Program-made: the position numbers and the translations under genes
From: DASUFE01 sp036274675
GTDB taxonomy: Bacteria; Pseudomonadota; Gammaproteobacteria; HTCC5015
Direction of reading: 5' to 3'
DNA: 64,000 nt
NCBI GenBank assembly: GCA_036274675.1
Contig: DASUFE010000040.1
Coordinates: 1 to 64,000 of the forward strand
Shown here: positions 15,429 through 25,219 of the stretch, in pieces
Layout: each line of letters starts with the position of its first letter
How positions within the stretch are numbered: the stretch's first letter is position 1
Notes under the pieces: model-generated
What the model was told of the DNA's origin: nothing
Database searches by the model: none
Seen by the model: the letters and a program-made list of their open reading frames with translations, nothing else

Positions 15429-15962
15429 TCAGAGCAGAGCTTCAATAGCCTCGGTGAGTTTCTTGCTGTCCGGTTTGGTGTAGGAGCCGAAATGGCGCAC
15501 CGGTTTGCCGGAGCGGTCGATGAGGTATTTGTTGAAGTTCCACTTCGGTTTGCCGAGTTCGGCATCAAGATACTTGAACACGGGATTGGCCTGCTCGCCT
15601 CTGACGGGCGAGGCGGCGAGCATCGGGAAGGTCACTCCGTAATTGACATAGCAGACCTCGGCGGTTTCCGCCGCGTCATCACGCTCCTGGTGGAAACTGT
15701 TGGAGGGGAAGCCGATGATTACGAAACCCTTCTCCTTATATTGCTGGTACAGCGCCTCCAGCCCCTTGAACTGCGGGGCAAAACCGCAATCGCTGGCGGT
15801 GTTGACGATCAGCGCAACCTTGCCGGCGGTGAGCGCGCACAGATTGAGCGTCTCCTGCGAATGCAGCTTGTTCATGTTCTGCTGCAGCCAGTCGGGGCAA
15901 TTTGTTTCTGCGTGGGCGATAGTTGCAGTCAATATCAGGCAGACAGCTATTATAGGTTTCAT
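15429..15962 (-). CDS. Periplasmic glutathione-peroxidase-family thiol peroxidase
   Basis: A protein of 177 aa with signal peptide (TIAHA before about residue 19). The peroxidase motif 'VNTASDCGF' puts the peroxidatic Cys at C59 (a Cys, not selenocysteine). The second motif 'IIGFPSNSFHQE' and third motif 'WNFNKYLID' are present; the usual Gln of the second motif is replaced by Ser. Such Cys-type enzymes normally use thioredoxin-like donors rather than glutathione to reduce peroxides. An export signal puts it in the periplasm. It is divergent from the anchored protein gene at 16034, with a 71-bp shared upstream region. Confidence 0.85.
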   Translation of the reverse strand: MKPIIAVCLILTATIAHAETNCPDWLQQNMNKLHSQETLNLCALTAGKVALIVNTASDCGFAPQFKGLEALYQQYKEKGFVIIGFPSNSFHQERDDAAETAEVCYVNYGVTFPMLAASPVRGEQANPVFKYLDAELGKPKWNFNKYLIDRSGKPVRHFGSYTKPDSKKLTEAIEALL

Positions 15963-16033
15963 AAATATTCTCTTGATGCGGGTATTGTTATGATAGCCCG
16001 TATCGTGGCTTTGGGCATACCGCGGGAGCGCCC

Positions 16034-17311
16034 ATGAAAATAAAATATCTGCTCTACGGCCTGGCCGGCATCCTGGCGGTTTTACTGCCGATCATCCTGC
16101 TGCCCGTCGACGACGAGCTGGATGCGGAGGCCGCAGCCTGGCTGCAACGGGCCAACGATTCACAGGACACGGAAAGTAACGGGTATTACTTTCTAACAGG
16201 CATAATAGCCGCCCCTGAGGAGGACCCTTTAACAGCAGGCAGAGCTATCCACGAAGCCTACCTCCAGGCCGAGCGTAAATTCCTGAACGGTGAACTCAAG
16301 TTCGGGGAATTCATGAAACATGAATATTATCCGCCGGGCCGGCAGCTGCCCGAACCCGAAGGCGATTATTATTGCCGCCTCCGGGAGGCCGGATGTTTCA
16401 AGCGACTCGCGAACAATCCGGCGGTGCTGCGGGATGAATTGAAAACGCACGCGGTGCTGCTGGAACGATATCTTCGATATCGGCGATTCGAATTCATAAA
16501 GAAGCTCGCACAACCCGCCATGCATGAGCCCTTCTTTTCCTATGGCCATATCCTGCGCGGTCAGAAACTGCTGCAGTTCCGGATCATCCTGGACAACTTG
16601 TCCGCCAACCGCGAGGGCGCGCTGCGCCTGCTGCATGAAGATATTCGTCACACGCGGCGCCACCTCGCTGCGTCATTCACCCTGATCGACAAAATGATCA
16701 ACCTGAACAGACTGGCGGAGGATCTGGATTTACTGTTCGAGATTGAGCAGCCGGGCGCAAGTCGCGAGTCAGTGCCGCCGCTGACGGCGCAGGAACGTTC
16801 CCTGGAAGCGGCGATGGTGAACGAATTCGGCAGTATCTCGAATTACCTGAAACATTTGGATCACTATTCCGAGTCAGAGGACAGCACGTTATACAGCGCG
16901 CTGACCGTCGCGACTCTGAAGCCGAATATGAGCCTCAATGCCCTGCTGCCCTACTACCGGGCGGTCTCCGCTCTGTCGCTGGCGGATGCAACCGAATTCA
17001 GCCGCGCGGTGGAAACGGGTCTCCCGAAGATGGAAATCGGATTCAACCTGCGCAATATCGGGGGCTGGGCTTTCACTGACTACGATTCGCCTTCGCTGAC
17101 CGAATACAGCGGGCGCCTCCACGATGTGGACTGCAAGATCACTCTCATCAATGGCGTACTGGCGGGCAAAGGCACTGACATCGCCAATCCATACGACCCG
17201 GAACAACGGCCGCACCTCGACAAGGCGACACAGGCGCTTTGTTTCGACGGGCCGTTACCGGACGATCTGCAGCGTCGCTGCGTGCGCAAAGACGCGGATT
17301 TGAGACTCTGA
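16034..17311 (+). CDS. Membrane-anchored helical protein of unknown function, module copy 1
   Basis: A protein of 425 aa with GGGAG before the ATG. One N-terminal transmembrane helix (about 5-25) and a large extracytoplasmic helical region. Landmarks are 'DAEAAAWLQRANDSQDTESN' (about 32-51), 'GDYYCRLREAGC' and, near the C-terminus, 'LHDVDCKITLING' and 'CFDGPLPDDLQRRCVR'. Its Cys pairs match those of the paralogue at 20725-22041. The two share plan and motifs throughout. I recognise no named domain. Each copy is followed by a DUF3857/transglutaminase gene, so the two products probably work together in the envelope. Confidence 0.75.
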   Translation: MKIKYLLYGLAGILAVLLPIILLPVDDELDAEAAAWLQRANDSQDTESNGYYFLTGIIAAPEEDPLTAGRAIHEAYLQAERKFLNGELKFGEFMKHEYYPPGRQLPEPEGDYYCRLREAGCFKRLANNPAVLRDELKTHAVLLERYLRYRRFEFIKKLAQPAMHEPFFSYGHILRGQKLLQFRIILDNLSANREGALRLLHEDIRHTRRHLAASFTLIDKMINLNRLAEDLDLLFEIEQPGASRESVPPLTAQERSLEAAMVNEFGSISNYLKHLDHYSESEDSTLYSALTVATLKPNMSLNALLPYYRAVSALSLADATEFSRAVETGLPKMEIGFNLRNIGGWAFTDYDSPSLTEYSGRLHDVDCKITLINGVLAGKGTDIANPYDPEQRPHLDKATQALCFDGPLPDDLQRRCVRKDADLRL

Positions 17312-17502
17312 AGGATTGACCATTCCCCTGGCCTTGAAGGGGAGATACCCCCGGACAGCAGAAAACAAGCCAAATCTGTGGACCACCTCTAAACCCCGTG
17401 AACCCGACCGGGCACGGTTGGCTGTACAATAGGCCCCAGGCTTTTAACAAGGATCGGTGCGCAATGATCCATGGCCCGGCCAGGGATTATTGAACAGTAG
17501 CA

Positions 17503-20500
17503 ATGACTTACACTAAACACCCGGTGAGCAGCAGTATCGGCGCCGTTTTGCGGGTGCTGCTGGCGGTATGGCTGTTGTGCGCAACCGGGCCGGCCACGGC
17601 CTGGATCTGGGATAAATATCCCGTGCCCATCAAGGACCGGCCCGACTGGGTGCTGCCGAAGGAGGCGCCGACGGATTTCACGGTGCCGGATCAGATCACG
17701 CAGGGCATCTATCATCTGCTGGTGGACACACAGGTCCACGTGCCCGAGAGCGGGGAGCCGGAGTACTTCTATCACTTCGCGCGCCACCTGGTGAACCTGA
17801 CGGGCGTCAAGCAGGCTTCCCAGATCCAGATCGATTACAACCCGGAGTATCAGTCGCCGCGCCTGCATGAGGTCGCGGTGTGGCGCGAGGGCAAGCGCAT
17901 CGACAAGCTGGATACGGCCCGGATAACCCTGGTCAACAGCGAGAAAGACCTCGACCAGATGCTGTACAGCGGCGAGCAGACCCTGCATATACTGCTCGAC
18001 GATATCCGGGCCGGCGACACGCTCGAATACAGCTACACCCTGAAGGGCTACAACCCCATCTACGACGGCGTCTTCGCATTCGATCATTACACCGACTGGC
18101 CGGTGCCGGTGGAAGAGCTGTCGATCTCGGTGTACTGGCAGAAATCGCAGCCGCTTTATAACAGGATCAGCGACAAGGCGGCCAAGATGCGCATCGTGGC
18201 GGAAGAAAAGGGCATCCGCTACATCGTCGAGAAAAGCGGTATCGACGCGGTAATGAAGGAGGAAGACACGCCGGGGTGGTTCGAGCCCTACGGCCTGGTG
18301 CGCTTCAGCGAATCCGCGGACTGGCAGGACATCGCCGACTGGGCGCGGCCTTTGATGGAAGAAGGCGTCGCCAGCGGGCCGGAGATCCAGAAGATCGCAA
18401 ACGATATTGAGCGCAAAGCGGTGGACCGGCCGCATCGCATTGCGCAGGCGCTGCAGTACGTGCAGGGAGAAATACGCTACTACGGCATCGAGATCGGCGA
18501 GAACTCGCACCGGCCCTTGAGCGCGGAACAGACACTGGCGCGCCGCTACGGCGACTGCAAGGACAAGGCCGTTCTGCTGTTGTCGATCCTGCGCGCGCTC
18601 GGCATCGAGGCCTACGCGGCGCTGGTGAACTCGCAGCTGCGGCGCGGGGTCGGCGACGCGCTGCCGGCAATCAACCTGTTCAACCACGTCATCGTCAGCG
18701 TCATTTACGACGGCAAGGTCTACTGGCTGGACCCCTCGCGTGAATATCAGTACGGCAACCTGAGTCTGATCCACCAGCCTGATTACGGCTACGCCCTGGT
18801 GCTGAAACCGGGCGCTAACGCGCTCACGGACGCGCGGCCGCAGTACCAGGCATACTCCGGAAACGAACTGCACGAGAGCTTCGACCTCACCGCTGGGCCG
18901 CAGGCGCCCGCGCTTTACACGGCGCATACCGTCGTCATGGGCCTGAACGCGGAAAAACTGCGCCGCACCCTGGCCGGCAGCAACCAGAACAACGCGCAGA
19001 AGGACTATCTTAATTTCTACAAGCGGTTCTATCCGTCCATCCAGCCGCTTCAACCGGCCGCCTTCAAGGACCGTCCGGAACTCAACGAGATGGAAGTCGA
19101 CGAAAAGTATTCCATCCAGAACATCTGGGAACAGAACCCGCGCGATAAAAAACATTTCGCCTGGTTCCACGCGCACGCGATCATGCCCTACCTCAAAACG
19201 GTGGACCCGGAGCAGCGCCAGCAGCCGCTGGCGCTGGAGCATCCCGTCAACATCCACCAGCTGATCGAAGTGAACCTGCAAGACTACCGCTGGGATTTCG
19301 AGAACGAGGACTTCTCCGAGGGCAATCCCTTCTTCTCCTTTTCCAAGTCGGTGCGCTTCATTCCGGCTTCGCGCAAGCTGCTGATCGAGTACAACTACAC
19401 CAGCAAAATGGATTTCGTGGCGCCGGTCAACCTCAAGTATTACCTCGAGGCCATCGATGCGGTGCGTGAGCAGAGCCGTTACGGCATACTCATCAGGCCC
19501 GCCGCGCTCGCCGGCGGCACTGACACGGAATCGCGGGCGGAACGCGACTACGTGCTGTATGCGCTTCTCGGCTATCTCGGCGCCTTCGTACTGCTGTTCG
19601 CGGTATGGCGGCTGCAACGGCGCCGCCATTTATTGAAGGGCGATGCGCTCTATTACCCGGTCGCGCTGCCCAAGTTCGCGGTGATGTGGCTGTGCAGCTT
19701 CGGGCTCTACGGTTTCTATTGGTTCTACCGCAACTGGAAGCACGTGCAGCGGCGCGACCGCGCCAACATGATGCCGGCGATGCGCGGCATCCTGCACTGG
19801 ATCTGGTACTACCCGTTGTACGACGAACTGCGCCGCGACAACGCCGCGCGCTACCCGCTGCGCCGCCATCTGCCGCCGCAGCCCGCGGGCGTCGCGCTGG
19901 CGGTGGCTTTCCTCGGCACGGCCGTGGTGGCCGGTCTCGGATATCCCGGCTTTGCCATGTGCGCCTGCATGCTGCTGACGCTGCCGCTGGCGAACTACGT
20001 GAATTACATCAACTCCGATGACGACCAGCGGCGCAAGGCGTTCAAGCACCATTCGCGGTGGCGGCCGCGCCACGCCATGCTGGTGCTGCTGGGCGCGCCG
20101 CTGCTGGTGTCCCTGCTCGGCGCGGAGACGGGCCTGATCCCCGGCGAGAAGGTCGTGGAGGGCAAGGCCCTGCTGGGCTACAACCTGAAATTCCTGCAGC
20201 GCCGGGGCGTGATCCAGCCCACTGACGAAATCCGCTATTTCTACAGCAACACTCTCATCAGCATCCACGGCGACGGCAACGGATTTTCCGACCGCCATGT
20301 CTTCACCTACTGGAAGGATGACGGTGAGTTTTACTTCGAAGGCGCGACTTTCGACGAAATCCGCGATATCAACGTCATCTGGGGCCGCTGGAATTCCGAT
20401 ACCGTGATCGAGATTATCCGCAACAACGGCAGCCGGTTCACGCTGTACGCCTCCGCCGCCGGCCACAAGGACCGGGCCTTCGTCAACGCCCTGCTCGAAC

Positions 20501-20547
20501 GCTGGAAGAAGCGGCGCCAGCCCGGAGCCGTGGCGGCGGGACTATAA
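17503..20547 (+). CDS. DUF3857/transglutaminase-like membrane protein, module copy 1
   Basis: A protein of 1014 aa. Signal peptide or N-terminal helix to about residue 34; DUF3857 (about 65-230); transglutaminase-like papain-fold domain with Cys352 in 'RYGDCKDKAVLLLS', His395 in 'FNHVIVS' and Asp410 in 'YWLDPS', a complete triad; a beta-rich DUF2569-like or DUF3858-type region to about 670; then several transmembrane helices including 'FGLYGFYWFYRNWK' (DUF4234-like), and a short soluble end. Such proteins are thought to make or cut isopeptide/amide bonds outside the cytoplasm; the substrate is unknown. The start is supported mainly by the signal sequence. A paralogue lies at 22147-25209. Confidence 0.82.
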   Translation: MTYTKHPVSSSIGAVLRVLLAVWLLCATGPATAWIWDKYPVPIKDRPDWVLPKEAPTDFTVPDQITQGIYHLLVDTQVHVPESGEPEYFYHFARHLVNLTGVKQASQIQIDYNPEYQSPRLHEVAVWREGKRIDKLDTARITLVNSEKDLDQMLYSGEQTLHILLDDIRAGDTLEYSYTLKGYNPIYDGVFAFDHYTDWPVPVEELSISVYWQKSQPLYNRISDKAAKMRIVAEEKGIRYIVEKSGIDAVMKEEDTPGWFEPYGLVRFSESADWQDIADWARPLMEEGVASGPEIQKIANDIERKAVDRPHRIAQALQYVQGEIRYYGIEIGENSHRPLSAEQTLARRYGDCKDKAVLLLSILRALGIEAYAALVNSQLRRGVGDALPAINLFNHVIVSVIYDGKVYWLDPSREYQYGNLSLIHQPDYGYALVLKPGANALTDARPQYQAYSGNELHESFDLTAGPQAPALYTAHTVVMGLNAEKLRRTLAGSNQNNAQKDYLNFYKRFYPSIQPLQPAAFKDRPELNEMEVDEKYSIQNIWEQNPRDKKHFAWFHAHAIMPYLKTVDPEQRQQPLALEHPVNIHQLIEVNLQDYRWDFENEDFSEGNPFFSFSKSVRFIPASRKLLIEYNYTSKMDFVAPVNLKYYLEAIDAVREQSRYGILIRPAALAGGTDTESRAERDYVLYALLGYLGAFVLLFAVWRLQRRRHLLKGDALYYPVALPKFAVMWLCSFGLYGFYWFYRNWKHVQRRDRANMMPAMRGILHWIWYYPLYDELRRDNAARYPLRRHLPPQPAGVALAVAFLGTAVVAGLGYPGFAMCACMLLTLPLANYVNYINSDDDQRRKAFKHHSRWRPRHAMLVLLGAPLLVSLLGAETGLIPGEKVVEGKALLGYNLKFLQRRGVIQPTDEIRYFYSNTLISIHGDGNGFSDRHVFTYWKDDGEFYFEGATFDEIRDINVIWGRWNSDTVIEIIRNNGSRFTLYASAAGHKDRAFVNALLERWKKRRQPGAVAAGL

Positions 20548-20561
20548 TCGAATACCAGTGC

Positions 20562-20652
20562 CTCTCGCAGAGAGGCGGTGATCGCGGAAGAAGTTAAAAT
20601 TTATCCACCAATATTTGTTATTTATCCCGCGTTCACCGCGAGAGAAAAATAA
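20562..20652. repeat. Family H long imperfect hairpin
   Basis: Left arm 'ctctcgcagagaggcggtgatcgcgg' and right arm 'cccgcgttcaccgcgagag' flank an A/T-rich loop. It begins 14 bp behind the transglutaminase stop codon and has the arm sequence of the other family H elements. Confidence 0.65.
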
Positions 20653-20724
20653 AAACAGAATGCTGCTTGACCCGGCATTTGCCGGATGCGACGCACTCGA
20701 AAATCGAAAGTCGAGGAACGACTC

Positions 20725-22041
20725 ATGAAAATAAAATACATATTCTGGGGCGGCGCCAGTCTGCTGGCGTTGTTGCTGCTGATCGCGTTTCTTCCCGTCG
20801 ACTCGAAGCTTGACGCCGAGGCGGCGGCCTGGGGCGAAGCGGCCAACGACACGGCCGAAACGACGGACAACGGCTATTACTACCTGATGGGCATCATGGC
20901 CGCGGCCGAGGAAGATCCGGCCGTCGCCGGCAAGGCATGGCTCGATGAGTACCTGCGGGCGGAACGGGAGTTTCTGGACGGCGCCGCCGCGGAATTCATC
21001 GCGCCGGAATATCCGCCCGAAAAAATGCTGCCCAGGATCAGCGGCGACTATTATTGCATGCTCAACGAGCAGGGCTGTTTCGCGCGGCTCACGGGCGATC
21101 CGGTCACGCTGCGGCGCGAACTCGCGACCCATGCCGTGCTGGCGCAGCGCTACCGGCGGTTGCTCGACTTTGCGGAACTGAAACCCCTCACCCAGCCGAC
21201 CTTGTACGAAAGCATCCCGCCTTATCGTTACCTTATCGACGGGCACCGGGTGAACCAGCTCACGATCATTCTCGCGCAGCTCTCCGGCAAGCGAGCCGTC
21301 TCGCTCGAAATGTTGCGCCATGACATGGCGCAGTTGCGGCGGCACCTCGCTTCCGCGCACAGCCTGATCGGTAAAATGGTGATGCTGTCGATGTTCGCCA
21401 ACGATCTGAACCTGCTGCTGTATATCGCGCCGGCGGACGCGCGCCAGAACGTGCCCGCCCTGTCCGCCGAGGAGCGCACATTGCGCCCGCAGCTGCAACG
21501 CGAGTTCGGCAGCATCGTGAATTTCCACCGCCATTTGGCGGCGCATCCCGAATCCTTCGAGACGCAAGCCGGGCCGATCGGCGGCTGGATCATGCGCAAC
21601 AGCCTCAAATCCAATATGAGCGTCAACGACATGTTCCCCTATTTCCAGGAGATCGCGGAGCTGTCGGCGCTGGATGCCGCCGCTTTCAATGCCCGCGCCG
21701 CAACCGGCGACCTGCCCGAATTCGAACCGGGTTTCAGTTTGCGCAATGTCGGCGGTTCGTTTCTCAATTCAAAGGCCTCGCCCGCGCTCATACCGTATGT
21801 TGCACGCCTGCACGACGTGGATTGCAAGATCGCTCTCGCCAATGCGGCGCTGCCGCTCGACGCGACGGCCTGGAAAGAGATTCTGGAGGGCCGCCGCGAA
21901 CTCGCGGTCGCCAACCCGTACCGGCCGGAAGAGAAACCGTATGTGGAGGCCGGCGCGGTCTGCTTCAGCGGCCCCTTCCCCGACGAGCAGAGGCATCGTT
22001 GCATCCGCAAGACCGTGGATGGCGAACCCAGGAAAAATTGA
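20725..22041 (+). CDS. Membrane-anchored helical protein of unknown function, module copy 2
   Basis: A protein of 438 aa. The ATG at 20725 is chosen over an upstream in-frame ATG (20686) because GAGGA precedes it and the product then begins MKIKY exactly like its paralogue at 16034. One N-terminal helix, then 'LDAEAAAWGEAANDT', 'ISGDYYCMLNEQGCF', 'LHDVDCKIALANA' and 'CFSGPFPDEQRHRC', aligning along the whole length with copy 1. The conserved Cys positions are the same, suggesting disulphides in an extracytoplasmic domain. Function unknown. Confidence 0.75.
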   Translation: MKIKYIFWGGASLLALLLLIAFLPVDSKLDAEAAAWGEAANDTAETTDNGYYYLMGIMAAAEEDPAVAGKAWLDEYLRAEREFLDGAAAEFIAPEYPPEKMLPRISGDYYCMLNEQGCFARLTGDPVTLRRELATHAVLAQRYRRLLDFAELKPLTQPTLYESIPPYRYLIDGHRVNQLTIILAQLSGKRAVSLEMLRHDMAQLRRHLASAHSLIGKMVMLSMFANDLNLLLYIAPADARQNVPALSAEERTLRPQLQREFGSIVNFHRHLAAHPESFETQAGPIGGWIMRNSLKSNMSVNDMFPYFQEIAELSALDAAAFNARAATGDLPEFEPGFSLRNVGGSFLNSKASPALIPYVARLHDVDCKIALANAALPLDATAWKEILEGRRELAVANPYRPEEKPYVEAGAVCFSGPFPDEQRHRCIRKTVDGEPRKN

Positions 22042-22146
22042 GATGTTGGAACTTTAGCCGCAATAGCGTGGCGAGTCGGACGCACTCATCGAAAGCGGGC
22101 GCAGCCCGCGGGATGTCCCGGATCATTAATGTGAACGCGGCATGGA

Positions 22147-25100
22147 ATGACTGAAAGAATGAAGGATTGGCTTTTCAGATTGATCACACTGCTGGCGACG
22201 TGCCTGCTCGCGTGCGGGAGCGCGGGCGCGGCAAAACAGACAGTGCCGCCGCCCGTTGAGACAGCTCCGCCCCCCGCCTGGGTGGCGCCGCTCCGTGCCG
22301 AGATCGGCTCGACGGTGCCGCAAGCCGAAATTTCCCAGGGTGTCTATCACCTGCTGGTGGATACCCAGGTGCGGGCGGACCAGCGCGCGGACCCCGAGTT
22401 CTTTTTTCATTACGCGCAACACATCGTGAATCAGACGGGGGTCGAACAGAGCGCGCAAATCTATATCGATTTCGATCCGGCCTACGAAACCCTGGTGCTG
22501 CACGAGGTTGCCATCTGGCGCGACGGCAGAAAGCTCGACAAGCTGCAGACGGCGCGCATGAGCCTGCTCAACCGCGAGAAGGATCTCGACGAGTTGCTTT
22601 ATAACGGGGAAAAGTCACTGCACCTGATCCTGGACGATATCGGCGTCGGCGATACCCTCGATTACAGCTATTCGATCAAGGGCTATAACCCGATATTCGA
22701 AAATATTTTCGCCTTCGCCCACTACATGGAATGGTCGGTGCCGGTGCGCCGCCTGTCGATCGCGGTGAACTGGCTGAAACCGCAACCGCTTTATCACCGG
22801 CTGAAAGGCGCCGGTTTCAAGGTGAAAGAGGCCGCCATCGCGGGCGGCACGCGCTACTCCGTGGAGAAAACCGACGTCAAGGGATTACTGCGGGATGAGA
22901 ACACGCCCTACTGGTTCGATCCCTACGGCGTGGTCCGCTTCAGCGAAACGAAAAGCTGGCGCGAGGTGGCGGACTGGGCGCGCCCGCTGATGGAGGCGAG
23001 CGTCAGCGACGGCGCGGAGATCGCGCGCATCGCCGCCGGCATCGCGAAGGATGCCGCCGGCCCGGAACAGCGGATCGCGCGGGCACTGCAGTACGTGCAG
23101 AACCAGGTGCGCTACTTCGGCATCGAGATCGGCGAGAATTCGCACCGGCCCTCGAAGGCGGAAGAAACCCTGGCGCGCCGTTACGGCGACTGCAAGGACA
23201 AGACCGTGCTGCTGCTGTCGATCCTGCGCGCGCTCGGCATCGAGGCCTATGCCGCCCTGGTGAACTCGCGCATGAACCGCGAACTCAAGGAGGTGTTGCC
23301 CGGCATCAGTATGTTCGATCATGTGATCGTGAACGCGCTTTACAATGGGAAGACCTATTGGCTCGACCCCACGCTGCAATACCAGAGCGGCAGCCTCGGC
23401 GCGATCCACCAGCCGGATTACGGCTACGCGCTGGTGCTGAAACCCGGCGCCGCGGAATTGACCGATGCCCGCCCGCTGGCGCAAGCGCCCTCGGGCACCG
23501 AGATCAAGGATAGCTTCGACCTGACCGCCGGCGCCGGCAAGCCCGCCGTCTATACCGCCCATACGCGAACCTTCGGCCGTAACGCCGAAAGGCTGCGCAG
23601 CGATCTCGCCGACAGTGGAGTGCACGGCGTCCAGAACGATTATCTCAATTTCTACAAACAGTATTATCCCTCCATCGCGGCCCTCGAACCGGCGCGCTTC
23701 ACCGACCGGCCGGACAGCAACGAGATCGAGGTGAACGAAAAATATTTCATCGACTCGATGTGGGAGGAAAGCGCGGAAGAGAAAAGACTTTACGCCTGGT
23801 TCTACGCGAACTCGATCTCGCCCCACCTGCAGAAACTGAAGGGCGGCCGGCGCAAGCAGCCCCTGGAGCTGGATTATCCCGTCAATGTCAGGCATTCCAT
23901 CGAAGTGGCGCTGCCGGACTCCTCCTGGAACTTCAACGACGAGGATTTCGCCGAAAACAACGACTTCTTCTCCTTCACCTCCAGAACCCGCTTCGACAAG
24001 GCCGCGCGCAAGCTGCGTTTCGAGTACACCTACTCGAGCAAGACCGACTTCGTGCCGGCGGACGATATCGACGCTTACATCAAGGCCTACACCCGGACGG
24101 ACGAGCAGAGCCGTTATGGAATATACACCGACACCGCTTCCGCCGGGGCGGGCGGCAATACGCACCGGGGTGGCGACGCGAAACGCGGCGATATAGCGGA
24201 GCCCGATTATGCGCTGCCGCTGCTGATCGTCTACGCCCTGCTGTACGCGACGGTCTTCGCGGCCTGGCGGGTGCATCAGGCAGGCCGCCCCTTCAAGGGC
24301 GAAATGAGCTGGTTCCCGGTGACGCTGCCCAAATTCGCACTCATGTGGATCGGTACTTTCGGGCTCTACGGCCTGTACTGGTTCTACCGCAACTGGCTGT
24401 ACGTCAAACAGCGCGACCGTTCCAGCATAATGCCGGCCGCGCGCAGCCTGTTCGCGAATTTCTGGTACTACCCTTTGTATGAGGAATTGCGGCGCGACGA
24501 CGCGCAGCGCTTCACGCGTTCGCAGCTGCCGCCGCCCGCGGTGGCCGCGCTCTACGCGGCGCTGTTTCTGGTCGCCGCGGCCGCCGCCTGCCTTTCGGAT
24601 TACACGATCGCTTCCAGCCTCGCCGCGCTGGCGCTGCTGCTGCCGCTCGCGAATTACATCCAGTTCATCAACCAGGATAACGCGCCGGCGCTCGCTCACA
24701 ATTCAAAATGGTCGCCGCGCCATTTCCTGCTGCTCCTGCTGAGCACGCCGCTGCTGCTGTTGCTGGCCGGCGCCGAGGCGGGCCTGTTGCCGAGCGAGAG
24801 CGTGATCCCCGGCAACAAGCTCCTGCATTTCAACCTCAAGTTCCTGCAGCGCAAGGGCGTCGTCCGCCCGGAGGACGAGATCCGCTATTTTTACAGCGAC
24901 GCGCTGCTCAGCATGCGTGAGGACGGCAGCGGATTCTCGGACCGGCACGTGTTCTCCTACTGGGTGGATGAAGGCCGGTTCTTCCTCGAAAGCGCGAGCT
25001 ACGACGAAATCAAGGATCTCAAGGTCACCTGGGGCGGCTGGAACAGCCCCACCGCCGTCGAAGTCATCCGCAAGGACGACAGCCGTTTCACGCTTTACGC

Positions 25101-25209
25101 CGCCACCTCGGGCAGGAAAGACAAACTGTTCGTCGACACCCTGCTGGAGCGCTGGAAAAAAATGGCGTCCGGGGAGACCGCCGAGACGATAACGGGAACC
25201 AAACCGTGA
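22147..25209 (+). CDS. DUF3857/transglutaminase-like membrane protein, module copy 2
   Basis: A protein of 1020 aa. Starts at 22147 or at 22159 (neither has a strong ribosome site). Signal with 'LLATCLLACGSAGA' that may be a lipobox. The same domain order as the copy at 17503: DUF3857, transglutaminase-like domain with triad C349, H392, D407 ('RYGDCKDKTVLLLS', 'MFDHVIVN', 'YWLDPT'), beta-rich region, then membrane helices with 'FGLYGLYWFYRNW' and a soluble end containing 'LRKGVVRPEDEIRYFY'-type sequence. Both copies keep every catalytic residue, so both are probably active. The next gene starts 10 bp downstream, so it is in an operon with the TraB/TIKI-like gene. Confidence 0.82.
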   Translation: MTERMKDWLFRLITLLATCLLACGSAGAAKQTVPPPVETAPPPAWVAPLRAEIGSTVPQAEISQGVYHLLVDTQVRADQRADPEFFFHYAQHIVNQTGVEQSAQIYIDFDPAYETLVLHEVAIWRDGRKLDKLQTARMSLLNREKDLDELLYNGEKSLHLILDDIGVGDTLDYSYSIKGYNPIFENIFAFAHYMEWSVPVRRLSIAVNWLKPQPLYHRLKGAGFKVKEAAIAGGTRYSVEKTDVKGLLRDENTPYWFDPYGVVRFSETKSWREVADWARPLMEASVSDGAEIARIAAGIAKDAAGPEQRIARALQYVQNQVRYFGIEIGENSHRPSKAEETLARRYGDCKDKTVLLLSILRALGIEAYAALVNSRMNRELKEVLPGISMFDHVIVNALYNGKTYWLDPTLQYQSGSLGAIHQPDYGYALVLKPGAAELTDARPLAQAPSGTEIKDSFDLTAGAGKPAVYTAHTRTFGRNAERLRSDLADSGVHGVQNDYLNFYKQYYPSIAALEPARFTDRPDSNEIEVNEKYFIDSMWEESAEEKRLYAWFYANSISPHLQKLKGGRRKQPLELDYPVNVRHSIEVALPDSSWNFNDEDFAENNDFFSFTSRTRFDKAARKLRFEYTYSSKTDFVPADDIDAYIKAYTRTDEQSRYGIYTDTASAGAGGNTHRGGDAKRGDIAEPDYALPLLIVYALLYATVFAAWRVHQAGRPFKGEMSWFPVTLPKFALMWIGTFGLYGLYWFYRNWLYVKQRDRSSIMPAARSLFANFWYYPLYEELRRDDAQRFTRSQLPPPAVAALYAALFLVAAAAACLSDYTIASSLAALALLLPLANYIQFINQDNAPALAHNSKWSPRHFLLLLLSTPLLLLLAGAEAGLLPSESVIPGNKLLHFNLKFLQRKGVVRPEDEIRYFYSDALLSMREDGSGFSDRHVFSYWVDEGRFFLESASYDEIKDLKVTWGGWNSPTAVEVIRKDDSRFTLYAATSGRKDKLFVDTLLERWKKMASGETAETITGTKP

Positions 25210-25219
25210 GGGCCGGCCG

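Noticed and set aside
17389..19629. Long open frame of 746 aa on the strand opposite the first transglutaminase gene (and a 604-aa one opposite the second, and a 618-aa one opposite the secreted hydrolase)
   Set aside because: These are GC-rich antisense shadows of well supported genes. They are Arg/Val/His/Gln-rich, have no domain motifs and overlap genes with complete catalytic residues.
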